From contig JASJZH010000004.1 of the NCBI GenBank assembly GCA_037178975.1, positions 8,308,001 to 8,372,000 on the forward strand: DNA of 64,000 nt. Reading direction: 5' to 3'. Of this stretch, positions 46,360 through 56,579 are shown in pieces. Position numbers and translations under genes: made by a program. Every line of letters starts with the position of its first letter. The first letter of the stretch is position 1. Below the pieces are notes generated by a model. The model saw only the letters and a list, made by a program, of their open reading frames with translations. It ran no database searches and had not been told where the DNA came from. Source of the stretch: Oscheius tipulae (taxonomy: Eukaryota > Nematoda > Chromadorea > Rhabditida > Rhabditidae).

Positions 46360-46563
46360 CTCTATGTAACTACCAGCATGGCCTGCCTGAAAACCGTATC
46401 AAACAGTCAAAGACACTTACATTCCAGATTTAATCCGGAGCTGGGGGATGCATTGGTCGTAGCAAGTTTGATTCCTACTGAATTGAAGATTGCTAACACT
46501 CTCTTTTTGAGAGACCACAATTGAAATAATCAAAAATAGAAACAGGAGAGAAAGTTGACGCAT
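46360..46563 (-). pseudogene. Decayed small Cys-rich secreted peptide gene
   Basis: Exon 1 (46563-46421) reads MRQLSLLFLFLIISIVVSQ, then TCYDQCIPQL, in the same architecture as the gene at 47400-47606. The next exon (from 46386 down) is alignable at DNA level with exon 2 of that gene ('aggc.catgctggtagttacatagagggattgaagctgac') but has lost a block containing the last cysteines and quickly reaches a stop. A TATAAAAGTGA box is still present about 45 bp upstream. It might still make a shortened peptide. Confidence 0.6.
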
Positions 46564-47399
46564 TTTGTGTTCCTGCCGAAGGGAAGCGTTACTCACTTTT
46601 ATACTCGTCGACCGTAGTCGTCGACTCATCACTGCGTGCTTAGTAATCCTTAAAAACAACGGTAGAATCAGGTCCTCGCAGTGGCTAGCAAAAACATTTA
46701 GTCGTTGCTTTGCAGAAACCCCAATGCTTGCTGTTTAAAGCAAAAAAAATAGTTGAAATTGTATATGTATGTGTTGCAGTTGGATTGACCGGAAAGTTCA
46801 TCAAAACTAGGCGTTTTCAATTGGTTGCAGCTCTAACTTTAGGAGATACATCTCAAATAACCAGCCGAAGAAATATCGTATTTCTTCTACATACATAATA
46901 TAAGCACCATCTCACGTAAGAAAAAAATACGCAGTTACGCGTATTCGCGTTTTTCGGCATCAAGAGTATCTGCAAAGTTGTAGCTGACCATGACCTGCTC
47001 TACAACTTTCATCGAACATCGGAAAGACAGAAAAATCGTCTTGACCGCGTATATGTAGGTGCGTATTTGCAACGTAAGAGGGTGCGATTTTAAGGTAATA
47101 CGGAAGTCAAAGATGGTAAGAGCAGCCAACTCTAATCGATTGAAAACGTCTTAAAAGAGTCTAATAAGAGCAGACAGCATAAAAGAATACATAATGTGGA
47201 AAGTTTTTTTTTTTTGACCCATGATATTCACCTCATGCGTCGGCCGCGCCGAAACCACCGTCGTTCAAAGGCGCGTTTCTCGAAAATTTTCCATTATGAC
47301 TTTTTTGTTGTTACTACAAATTTGTAGCCCAGATTAAGAAGGGCTTTCCTGGTGCACCATCCGATTTATCGATATCAACATGGTTAGGGTAAGTCAGCT

Positions 47400-47606
47400 T
47401 CAAACACATACGCAGGTGTCCTGAATGCAATAACCAGCAGTGCGCCTCTGAAAACAATTAGAAGGACAAAGAGACTATACCATTTGTATGCAGCCGGCAA
47501 AGCAGGTTATCGGATTACAGTATTTGCTGGTCTTCGATACATCATCGACTTGAGAAATAGCAACTAAGGCAGTTAGAAGCAGAAATAGAAGAATGAGTAG
47601 ACGCAT
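47400..47606 (-). CDS. Small secreted Cys-rich peptide, CS-alpha-beta-like pattern (6 Cys)
   Basis: Exon 1 (47606-47481) and exon 2 (47447-47400), with a 33-bp intron, encode 57 residues; each exon is too short to stand out alone. The signal peptide is MRLLILLFLLLTALVAISQ. The cysteine order is C-x4-C-x3-C...C-x4-C-x-C (YCNPITCFAGC, then YCIQDTCVCV). The CxxxC followed by CxC spacing is the signature of the cysteine-stabilised alpha-beta fold of defensin-type antimicrobial peptides. A TATAAAAGTGACACGC box precedes it by about 45 bp. I infer an effector peptide; bactericidal activity is not shown by sequence. Confidence 0.75.
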
Positions 47607-47848
47607 TTTGAGTTCTGACTGTAGTGAAAAGCGTGTCACTTTTATAGTCCTCGGCTATTCATTTTGATTATTTCGACAATTGAAAACAACCTAAGGTAAT
47701 AAGAGACAGTCATCGTTTTGCAGAGTTTACTTGTCACTGTACAAATAAACAGCTACAGTATGTTGAAAACCAAAAATATTCATGAGCAACTAAAAGATAT
47801 GTTTTACGAATATATAATTAGTTTTTCAAATAAATTGCGACAATTTGT

Positions 47849-48085
47849 TCAGCCCTGACGGCAGTTGTTGCAGTTGCATTGATTCAGAAAACACATTCCT
47901 GACATACAGTTCTGAAAACAGCAATACTTTAATAATGTTATTTTACTCACCTTCAGAGCGCAAGTCGAAGAGCAACTTAGTGGGTCACACTCTCCGAAGT
48001 CGTTAGATATCTTTATACTCTCGGTTTCTTGAGGGAACGCAGCAGGAATGTTGAAGACAAGAAGCAAAACAAAAAGAAGATGCAT
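47849..48085 (-). CDS. Small secreted Cys-rich peptide, CS-alpha-beta-like pattern (8 Cys)
   Basis: Exon 1 (48085-47951) and exon 2 (47911-47849), with a 39-bp intron, encode 65 residues. The signal peptide is MHLLFVLLLVFNIPAAFPQ. Cysteines are arranged GECDPLSCSSTC then NCMSGMCFLNQCNCNNC, eight in all, including CxxxC and CxC. The intron falls between the Cys-pair exon and the CxC exon, as in the gene at 47400-47606, so they are paralogues. Eight-cysteine CS-alpha-beta peptides of the ABF type are known in nematodes, but I cannot assign this one to ABF. A CTATAAAAGAG box lies about 37 bp upstream of the ATG. Confidence 0.75.
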   Translation of the reverse strand: MHLLFVLLLVFNIPAAFPQETESIKISNDFGECDPLSCSSTCALKVSKITLLKYCCFQNCMSGMCFLNQCNCNNCRQG

Positions 48086-48854
48086 GTTCGCTTGATAGTG
48101 GGATATCTTTTGCTCTTTTATAGTAGCTGTAGACTGTCCTGACTGTCCTGTCTACAGGGTACAGTCAGCGTCCTTTGTTGTTTTTGTAAAAACACGACAT
48201 GGCACTGACACGATGTTTGTAGAAAAGAAAGCTCTATTGACTAGATGCATTTTATTCTACATTGCCGGTTTTGGTATGGATTCCATGTTTCCTAAACGTT
48301 CGAAAAAAGGAGGAGCTAGCACACATTAGCAAGCTACACTCCTAGTTACTTATCAATTGTCTTTACAAACTTTGGAAAACTTTTTTGTTAAGTTTTCATA
48401 CACAAGCTAGGTAGCCTAACTTGTTGGGCCCCTTGAGGCATATCTACCTTGTCCTTTCCCCAGCAAAAACGATTGCTGATGTCATTTCTAATAAGTGAAA
48501 CTCACTTTCCACTCTTTGACCCCACTTTCTATCCCTCAAGTCCACTTCCCTTTCACTCTTTGAACCGATTTCCCATTCCTCAACCAAACTCCCTGTCCAA
48601 GTAATGCTATTGCTCCTTGGGGTTTAATGCCAGTAATTCCCTGATCCTTCCAAAACTGCTCGATTTCTACTTCCTTCTGTCCAACTGTCGTGACCCTTTC
48701 CTCATACTTCAACCTGTCCGCATTCCCTCCAATCGAGGTACCGTGACAGGAGCAACGTCCTCCCAAAGACGCGCGTGCCCAAACTGACTCGATTTGGCTT
48801 GACTTGCAAACAATTAGTGTGCGCACAAAATAGTGCACACTAATTGGCAATATT
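48086..48854. other. Spacer with CT-rich degenerate repeat
   Basis: No gene is seen. At about 48495-48600 there are drifting 'cactctttgaacc...cttccct' units like those at 7375-7690. The minus-strand frame at 48536-48850 overlaps this repeat and is not credible. Confidence 0.45.
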
Positions 48855-49300
48855 GGTTTCAGACAGACAGACAGAGACGCGAGGACATTTTAAACTAGAT
48901 TTCTGCAACTCAGACAACTCAGATATATGATTTATCAGCGCACACTGTGTGCTAATGACTGTGCTTCGAATGAAGATTCCGCTGATAACACGATACCGGA
49001 TCCCAGAAGGTTGAAAAACATCTCTACTATCTAAAGCGCGATGATTTCTGTGGCGGACTCTGTTTCTTTGTTTGTTGTTTGTCCGTGGCCACAAAACAGA
49101 AGCGAGCCAATTATGTTGTCCAGAAATTTTGTTGTTCGGGAACAGTTATTGCCTAGATTGGTTGACAAGTCAACTTTGGGTGCGCTTAGAACTTGGCTTT
49201 TTTCACAGTGAAGCCACTGGGAGTCTTCTGTTGCTACGAAGCGACGCAGCCGCCAATGTAAACTGATGGCAAAAGGACGGCGAAACCGTCGGAGACGGCT
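48855..49300. repeat. Dispersed hairpin-bearing repeat, largest copy (reverse orientation)
   Basis: Left edge: CAGACAGACAGACAGAGACGC. Further in are 'aaagcgcgatgatttctgtggcggactctgtttc', 'ttgacaagtcaac' and 'gtcttctgttgctacgaagcg', ending in the hairpin GACGGCGAAACCGTC near 49282. Read in reverse complement, the block order equals the copies at 1195 and 10165. The right end stops just before the TATA box of the next small gene. Confidence 0.65.
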
Positions 49301-49353
49301 GGTTATCTATAAAAGGCTGAGAAATCGCAGTTCCTCACACCAACTTGGTCCAA

Positions 49354-49878
49354 CATGACTCATCTACTTCTCGTTCTCCTAATTTCCAGCGCCGTAGCGC
49401 TGACCTGATCAACTGCTGTACCAATAAAGATGCGTGCAAGACGTTTGTATTCAGCAAAGTTGAGATGGCAAAGGCGTTAGTAAGTTCTTGCCTTTTGCAT
49501 TTAGAAAGCTAAGTTGCCGCTTACATCGCACACTGTTGCACACCTTTTGCATTCTGCAGTTCCCCGCTTGCATAGCTGCTTGCTCTTGATCGTCTTTTTC
49601 CGTTAAGTGTAATGAGTTCTGTAATGAGTATCCCGATTGTAAATTTATAGCTTAAAAAACGGAAAACAACTGTGAGTCTCGTTGCTTCAAAAGCTGCCTG
49701 CGGGAAGAAAGTTGGACAGTGTTCAAACCGTTTCAATAAGGGCTTTAAGATCAGAATTATCTGCGTTCGAAATCGCAGTGGAAGACAACCTGTTCTGTAT
49801 CTTTTTGTTGGGATGATAGAGACCGTTTTACGCAACAGACCGGAGGTATCCGGACAAAGTCGAGAGCTTTACAGCGTC
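49354..49878 (+). pseudogene. Broken or unresolved Cys-rich secreted peptide gene
   Basis: A CTATAAAAGG box (49308) is followed by MTHLLLVLLISSAVALT and an immediate stop. One base out of frame the sequence continues LINCCTNKDACKTFVFSKVE to a GTAAGT donor. After an acceptor at about 49651 a frame reads ASKAACGKKVGQCSNRFNKG then IICVRN. The promoter, signal peptide and Cys-rich exons suggest a gene of the peptide cluster. The frame break after the signal peptide is either a real frameshift, a base error, or an exon structure I did not resolve. Confidence 0.4.
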
Positions 49879-50388
49879 TAAGTATACTACATACAAAAAC
49901 GCTTGCTTGATGTGTCTAAGGCAATCTGATCGCAGTGCGTAGGAAAAAAAATACTTCTAATGAAGTACTCCCTTAGATGTAAGCAAATATGACCTTTAGT
50001 TATAAACGCATGAGACAATAACTGGTAACCTGTTAAAGCAGGTCCAGTGCGATTACCGGGTTTTGATCAATTTTATCTAACTACTTTCAACCGATTACGA
50101 GCTAAGACTGGCCGGAAGTATTGCTCGAAAATTCAAATACAGACAGAATTCATGCCAAGGTTGGCGGGTTCAGTTTTTTGCAAAGCTGCTTTTCATAGAG
50201 TTCTCGCCGCTTTGATCCAGACGATCTGCGATGCAGATGTCTGTCCAGGTTCTTCGCGACTATCTAAGCTTGCCCGCGGACTTGTGTTAAATTGTGCCCG
50301 GCGGTAGACCCTCCCTAAATCATTTGCCATCATCTAGGAGGCAATTACAGTGTCAGCAACTCTTTTGAAACGCTGTTGGCATACGCGA
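49879..50388. other. Intergenic upstream of sulfotransferase
   Basis: A plus-strand open frame at 50047-50307 (86 codons) has no signal peptide, domain or splice partner. No gene called. Confidence 0.4.
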
Positions 50389-51933
50389 TGCTATCTATCC
50401 CTTCCACCAAAACACGGGAACTCTTCCATCTTCGAGGCAGTGCACAGGTAGGTCTCTACGTAAAAGGAATTAACGTATTTTCAGCTTATTCTTCTCATTA
50501 TTTGTCTTCTGATAGTTCTATCTGTGCTCTGTACATTATTCGAAACTGACAGTCAGAAAACTTTGGTGTCAAAACTACCAACGACTATCCTTTGTCAAAG
50601 GAAAACGAACTTTTATTGTAAGTGCATGGTATTCCTAAAGCTTTGATCCATTTTTTAGCAAATCGAAATGCAACAGTAGACTTTCTTCTGCAGCATCACT
50701 ATTTGAAGAACATACCTTTCAAGAAGGAAGAAGTAGTTCGAGCCTTTGTGGGCTACTCAGAAAACTACAATGTGATTGATTTCTTTGTATCCCCTATGAA
50801 ACAACCTCAGATAGCTCCAAAATACAGCCTGGCTACTTGCAATATACCCAAAATATTGTCTACAGTGAAAACTGCGCTCTTCTGGTTGCTTTACGATGAG
50901 CAGAGCTTCCGCAAACACAATGTTTCCTTGAATACGGTGGACTGGGATGTGCTGTGAGTACTAAACTTTATTTTCAAAGTTTCTAGTTCTATTTGTCGAA
51001 CATCTCTTCCGGCGTCTTTTAAAGATCTCTTGACCGTTCGCTTGATCTCTTATCTGGCGAGAGCATCAGGAAGATCCTTAAAGAGCGCTAGACTGCGAAA
51101 CTTTAGTTGTTTGACCTTTTGAACCTTTTGAACATTTTGTCGTTTGAACTCTTCGCACACACAATCAAAACCTCCTTGTTTCATAGGTTCCAACACCTCG
51201 ACAGTGCCAGATGGTTGTACTCGTCCTTACAAAACGAGCTGAATCTCGGCTTCACAATGTTCATGGTCCACCGACATCCAGTCGAACGTTTCATCAGCGG
51301 CTACGTGGACAAATGTGTCAAGTTCGATATTTTTATTCCTACTTGCAAGCCTTTTATTCAGCAACAACTACTGCTTCCACTGTGCACGAAACATAACATG
51401 TTTCGCTGAGGAGCAGTATAAGCGCCTGGTCTTGTTCAGTAATGATGTTCCAATTGACAAGGATCATGGCATGGAAGACTTTCATTTTGCTCCGCAGACG
51501 TGGTACGGGAGCGACTGTCTAGCCTTAGCTAAACTTTCAGGTTCTGTCGCCTAAATGAAACTTTCTATGACTGGAGGCGTATCAAATACGGTAATTTAAT
51601 CACATTTTTTAAACATTCCTTTTCAGAAGCTAGTGAAAACCTGGAACTGATGGTGGGCGAGATTATGTCAATTTTGGAAGACAGCTGTGTAGAACCGCGG
51701 TTGTTGAAGCTTATCAAGACACAACTTATGGGTTTGTCAAGAAATTCAAAGTTGATAATGACTAGGTTTTAGAAGGAAAGACGTATCACTCCACAAAAGG
51801 CTCCAGCTCAAGAAATGAGTACGGGACAGAGGTAGAAACCAATGCGGCTTTAATTAAATTGCTGCTCAAGATGTACTATTACGATTACATTGCCTTTGGT
51901 TATCCTCTTCCTGTTGTTGACCAGAAGAATTAA
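50389..51933 (+). CDS. Carbohydrate sulfotransferase, type II membrane protein (Sulfotransferase_2-like)
   Basis: Golgi enzymes of this class transfer sulfate from PAPS to glycans; nematodes have an expanded set. The N-terminus is cytosolic (MLSIPSTKTRELFHLRGSAQ), followed by one membrane anchor (LILLIICLLIVLSVLCTLF). The lumenal domain has the 5'-phosphosulfate-binding region (IAPKYSLATCNIPKILSTVK, then WLLYDEQSF). The 3'-phosphate-binding region is MVHRHPVERFISGYVDKCV. A Cys/His-rich exon follows (NNYCFHCARNITCF), then HFAPQTWYGSDC, and near the end MYYYDYIAFGYPLPV. About seven exons; the small introns around 51340-51385 and 51735-51770 are inferred from frame. Closest in kind to chondroitin/carbohydrate sulfotransferase-like nematode proteins. 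Confidence 0.8.
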
Positions 51934-52608
51934 TAAATATTTATCCAGAAAAAAAGTGTTGTAAACGAAGATAAAACTTGGCATCTTTTCACGCTCTCGT
52001 TTTTCGATATTGTTTATAACTCAAGACGCGCTCAATGATTTGCCACCGGCTGCACAAAACACTGCTCCTATCGGTCGATGCTACGTTAACCAGTGGCTAT
52101 TAGGGCTTAGGCATGGCAGCCAGCTTCTGAGAGAACTCTCATTTGTGAGTTTTCCGTGTTCCCTCTGCACCCCCTGGATAATCTGATGTCCAGGGATGAG
52201 ATTCGTCTACGTGGTTGTCAGTTGAGCAAAAGCTCGACTGATATTCAACCAACACTTCCTGGAGAGTCATTGACGACCCAGAAACCGTGTACCTCCAAGC
52301 ATGGTGTCCCTGATCCGTCTGTCTTCGGTGGAAGTTATGGAATAAGTGTTGTCTAGATTTCTTTTGGTTGTCTTTTTCTCATTCATACCGGTGATGTTAT
52401 TCTGGTACAAGACTTTATCCTGTTGTGCAACAAACTGTTTCAAGCTACATTTGTGTTCTATTCGATCGTTTTTAGTACATGTGAAAATAACAACCAACAG
52501 AACAGGATCACCATAATCAGACTTTCAGATTATGCAACAATGGTACCTGTTTTCCCATAACATTTTCCGCATATAAAATCGGTAATAACAATTTGATCCC
52601 AATTAAAG
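51934..52608. other. Intergenic; TATA-like box near the right end
   Basis: No gene seen. GCATATAAAATCGG at about 52569 lies roughly 35 bp upstream of the next start codon. Confidence 0.45.
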
Positions 52609-53022
52609 ATGAACCATTCCCTCGTCTATCTTTCTATTCTGCTTGTAACTGTTTCTTGCGTCACTGTCAAAGTCGCAAACACAATGGGAGGTGACGTAAC
52701 TGTCAAAGTTCGCTGCACAATTTCCGAGTTCAACGGACCCGATAATTTCCTGGCTGGCAGTGTGGATCCCCTGAAAGACGGACAAGATATTCAATTTGAT
52801 ATCAGTGAGCCCCCCAAAAGTTCAGATAATATTGTATTTACAGCCGCCGGTTGCGAGACAACTGTGAAATGTACAACTGATGCCAGCAATGACAAACACG
52901 CTACTTTCACTGTTGCCCAGGACTGCGAGCCCGGAACATTGTTCGGATTCTTCCTGCGCGGAGACGGTGTCTATTTGGGAACATTGGGTGGGGATGACAT
53001 CAAGAAGGTTCAAGAGTTTTAG
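52609..53022 (+). CDS. Secreted single-exon protein of unknown family
   Basis: An uninterrupted frame of 137 residues starts with a signal peptide (MNHSLVYLSILLVTVSCVTV). The rest is beta-rich in character: VANTMGGDVTVKVRC, FDISEPPKSSDNIVFTAAGC, TVKCTTDA, TVAQDCEPGTLFGFFLRGDG, GTLGGDDIKK. Four cysteines outside the signal sequence could form two disulphides. The alternating pattern and VKVRC motif vaguely recall small secreted beta-sandwich proteins, but I recognise no named family. It has no introns, unlike nearly every other gene here, and a TATA-like box upstream. It is acidic in the second half. Confidence 0.75.
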   Translation: MNHSLVYLSILLVTVSCVTVKVANTMGGDVTVKVRCTISEFNGPDNFLAGSVDPLKDGQDIQFDISEPPKSSDNIVFTAAGCETTVKCTTDASNDKHATFTVAQDCEPGTLFGFFLRGDGVYLGTLGGDDIKKVQEF

Positions 53023-54400
53023 ACACGTAATAACGTTCATTTCTTGAAAGAATGAAATGTATTTGGACAGTTCCTTTTTCGGTCTTTCACTTCGACGAAG
53101 CACTGATCCCTGAGTCAAGAAGATGTCGACTTTTACTTCATTGTCCTCTTGCACTGTACAACGATCAGAAATCTCCTGTCGACCTAAACCAAGTTCCGAG
53201 TTTTCAAAGAGCATTGATCTCCTCTCGTCCATTCTTGCTGCGGTTCCTAGTAACATGCACTGATTCCTGTATTCAGGTTTCTTCGCGTTTCGTTTCTTAA
53301 TCTTGATTGATACGGTTGTTACTGCTAGTTTTGGGACGACCAGGTGTCTTCTGATTAGAAAGACGATTCAACGTTATTTCACTTAGGCGGGACAACCTTC
53401 GTGTCGAGCCTCCTTTGTCATTTGTCACTCGATTTGTACTGATGAGACTAACTCCATTGCGTGAAAGACAGCCTGATGATCTTTTGTTAAGACGATACGC
53501 TGATCCCTCAGTCGAGTGGTCTTCTGTCGCCATTTCAACGGAGCTGCTACTATTCCTGTATCAGCGAGAACGACGACATGAATGACTGACGTGACGTGAC
53601 GTAATTCCTATTTTTCAAATACAATAGTCCTTACAAAATTACAATATCTTCTCGGTGATCTGGAACAACTTTACGGTCCAGCCAATAATCCCGCATATCA
53701 AATAGATTCAGGCGGAAGTTCCGACAAGCAATGACAAGTTCCGATACTCTTTGGGAGTTCTGTAGGAAACCATGTAACAAGGCTGTTTAGGAAGCAGTAC
53801 AGTGATGCTACTATTGTGGCAGATATGCGGACTCTTTGAGCAGCTTCTGCTGCCATGAGAAGGGGTAAATGAATGCGAACCTCCTCTTTTAAATGCAAAA
53901 GAAGAAAGGAGGTAATGGTAAGATTAGTTTCTTTTTCTTGCGAAAAAAGCAGGTCCTACGTCAGATTTACTCATTAGTATTGTCGCTTCGAATAAAGTAA
54001 AGTAGTGTAAACGACGACTACAATCCAAATTGTCAGAAATCTTGGTAACCTTTTCGGCCGCACTAGCATTATCCAAGAAGTTTTAATTCTCAAGCTTGTC
54101 GGCTTGGTTCGGTCTCTCAAGTAGCATCCAGGGATAACTTTTGAAAAGCTTGACTACGGCTGAGTAACAGGGCGCTCTTAAAATAAACTGATTGATCGAT
54201 ACCGATTGAGCTTCCAATGTGCGGAAATACATAAAAAGAAACCAATATTGACGCAGATAGTGTAGGGCTATTGAAAGTGACCTTTGACAACTTAAAGTTT
54301 TATTCCGGATTTGATTAGAAGCAATGGGCTCAGTAAAAACCTTCCACATTGTTATTTGTATTTAAGTTGCACTTTGGTCCTCAACAAAGATCATCTGACA
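53023..54400. other. Unresolved region, no confident gene
   Basis: Minus-strand frames at 53297-53533 (Ser/Arg/Asn-rich, starting MATEDHSTEGSAYRLNKRSS) and 53074-53230 (LGRQEISDRCTVQEDNEVKV) share a short similar motif around GS(V/A)-R. I cannot join them into a credible gene. A tandem TGACGTGACGTGACGTAA string at 53586-53603 precedes the former on the minus strand. The rest shows nothing. Confidence 0.35.
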
Positions 54401-55137
54401 GGGTTTTAGTTGGCCGCGGGATTTCGAAACGAGCTAGGTGCCATTTGAAAGAGCATCGAAAATGATGGTGTTATCCAAATTTTGAGCAGCATGCGACTAT
54501 AGTACATTTCCAACGAATAGCGGCAGTGAAGCAATTCTTCAAAGGTTTTTCGAAAACGAAAATTTGGATCCCGCCACGATTTGCGCGCCGACAAAACGCC
54601 CGTTTTTCTCATTCTCAAATTAAAAATTGGATTTTCGTAGTTCTGACCTCATTTTCCAATTCTGCGTGTGTAAATGGGGTGGCTCTTCTTTCCTAAACAC
54701 CTGCATGACGCCAAAAATTGGTGAAAAGTCATTGTTTACAAAGCGCAGGAACGTCTTCGGCTGGAAAATAGCCGTTAGAAGCTCAGTTCGTCTAAATCTT
54801 GGGCTTTTCATGTAGTTTTGGTGACAAGTAGGTTTTTGCATGCCTAGAATACAGCAACACTAACAGAAAAGTAGAAAGATGCTGGAAAAATGGTGAAAAA
54901 TGGCAAATTCTTCTTCTTCACGCGCAATCGCCGAGTTTCGGGCGTTCAAATCGAGGCTCTGGTCGCATGCTGCGCTGATTGCGCCCGAGAACCAAGTGTT
55001 CCAGGGCGCCTAAGCTGCTAAAATCGCAAATATGATGGCGCTTCAGAGGCGAGGGGACATCCATTCCGCAGCAGGAAATCTAGGAAACACCATCATTTCC
55101 TATGCCATTTCGAATGGCTCGTTTCGAACTAAAACCC
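54401..55137. mobile_element. Non-autonomous DNA transposon with terminal inverted repeats
   Basis: The left end reads GGGTTTTAGTT...TTCGAAACGAGC (54401-54435). The right end, reverse-complemented, reads GGGTTTTAGTTCGAAACGAGC (55137-55117), with an 11-base insertion in the left copy. The 737-bp interior has no transposase-like frame, so the element depends on another copy. I did not find a clear target-site duplication. Confidence 0.6.
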
Positions 55138-55236
55138 ATCCCTAGTGAGTTGTCAGAAAAAGCCAGAAACAGGATGTTTCTTCTATGATTGAAGCCAGAA
55201 CTTTCTAAACCTATCGTTAGGAACTCCAGTACCTTT

Positions 55237-55750
55237 TTATTGGCAGTTTCTATCTTCTCTCCGAGCTTCTCGTCGCGTTTCCTTCGCTTCTCTTCTGCAT
55301 TCTCTTCTCTCCCTCCGCTCCTCTCGTCTGACCTCTCTCCTGCTTGGCTCCCCATGCCCTTCATCCCCGCTGCTCATGGCTCTGCTCACCAATCGACTAA
55401 CTAGGAAAGCCTGAAAATAATTCAATCGTGAGAATCCAGACTCGAGGAAAATATTTTGGTCAAAAGGCAAAACATACGTGTGGGACTCCGGCCACATGCA
55501 TTCCCAAACTCATTCCTCGTCGTGCTCTTTTTGCTCTTCTTTCTGCCTCTTCCCTATCGGCTGCTGATAGGGGCTGAGGAGGAACTGCTTGGGGCATTGG
55601 GACACCTTGTACTTCCTGGACCATATGTTGAGAAGGGGTTTGTCCAGAAACTGGCTGTGTGTAAGGTGGTGGTAGGTCATAGTAGCCAGGAGGTGGTCCC
55701 ATAGGGGGATTTTGTGAAGAATACTGTTGGGATCCCTGAGGAAAAGCCAT
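55237..55750 (-). CDS. Pro/Tyr-rich protein with PPxY motif and Arg/Glu-rich tail
   Basis: Two exons (55750-55478 and 55410-55237) encode 148 residues. The N-terminal half is disordered and rich in Pro, Gln, Gly and Tyr (MAFPQGSQQYSSQNPPMGPP, GYYDLPPPYTQPVSG), including LPPPYT, a PPxY motif that binds WW domains. A basic segment (REEAERRAKRARRG) follows. Exon 2 reads AFLVSRLVSRAMSSGDEGHG and then an almost pure R/E helix (SRREVRREERRERRECRREA and on to the stop). The ATG lies after a TTTGTAG acceptor. I know no family with this layout; the charged tail may form a long single helix. Function unknown. Confidence 0.7.
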
Positions 55751-56534
55751 TCTTTCCCTACAAAATAGATTTTGATAGGAAGGAAACACAAAAAATGAGG
55801 GAAGTTTTGATAGAAGCGCAGGAAGTTGAAAAGCAGAATGAATGGCCAAGTGAGTCAGCTGCTAGCCTAGAAAACGGCCTATAAAAATGACGGCGGACCT
55901 CGAACACACACACAAAGCACGTGAGATGAACAAATAGACCACGAGAGTGATCTCCGTTCTCACTTCTAGCTGTGAGTAAGGCTATGACGTACTGATTGAA
56001 AGGGAACGGAGCAAAAGTTGAACTAAGGAGTAGTGAAACTGGGAACATTGATGTGTCAGAGATTTCATTAGTCCCAGTTTTAATGCCACATCATCCTAAG
56101 TTTCTGATTTCACTAGACTGACCAGTCCATTCAAAGAACCTGTTGTAGTGGCTGATCATCGCAGAGGCAGGTATAATTCGTGACAAGGCTAGTCTAAAAT
56201 TATTCTCCTGTTCTTTTGATCAAAACTACCTTTAAAAGATAAATTGCTGAATTAAGGCCGTTTTATATATTTGTCTCTTGCAAGCTTTTAGCCCTCAAAA
56301 GGTTAATTGCAAACAAACAAGGACAAATCTCAAGAAGTAAAAAAAACGATGAGGACCTCGAAACTCAGTTTCTACTGTACATTGCTTGAGGTATCATTGC
56401 TCTTTTTAGCAGTCGGCTCACCTTTGTCGTCTTCACTTTTACAAAAGTGAACAAAGTACGCTCTGTTCAATGCACTGACAGTAGCCAGTAGTCAGAATAT
56501 GATGAGTTGAGACCGACATGAACCTTAAAAAGAA
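55751..56534. other. Intergenic, nothing firm
   Basis: Short overlapping frames only. If the 7TM gene to the right is complete, its first exons should lie here, but I see no hydrophobic exon with good splice sites. Confidence 0.35.
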
Positions 56535-56579
56535 ATGTCATATACCCTCTTGACATGGTGTATTCAGAATCGCAAATCT

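Noticed and set aside
53074-53533. Two adjacent minus-strand Ser/Arg-rich frames with a shared short motif, considered as one gene
   Set aside because: I could not find splice sites joining them in frame, and neither has a known domain.
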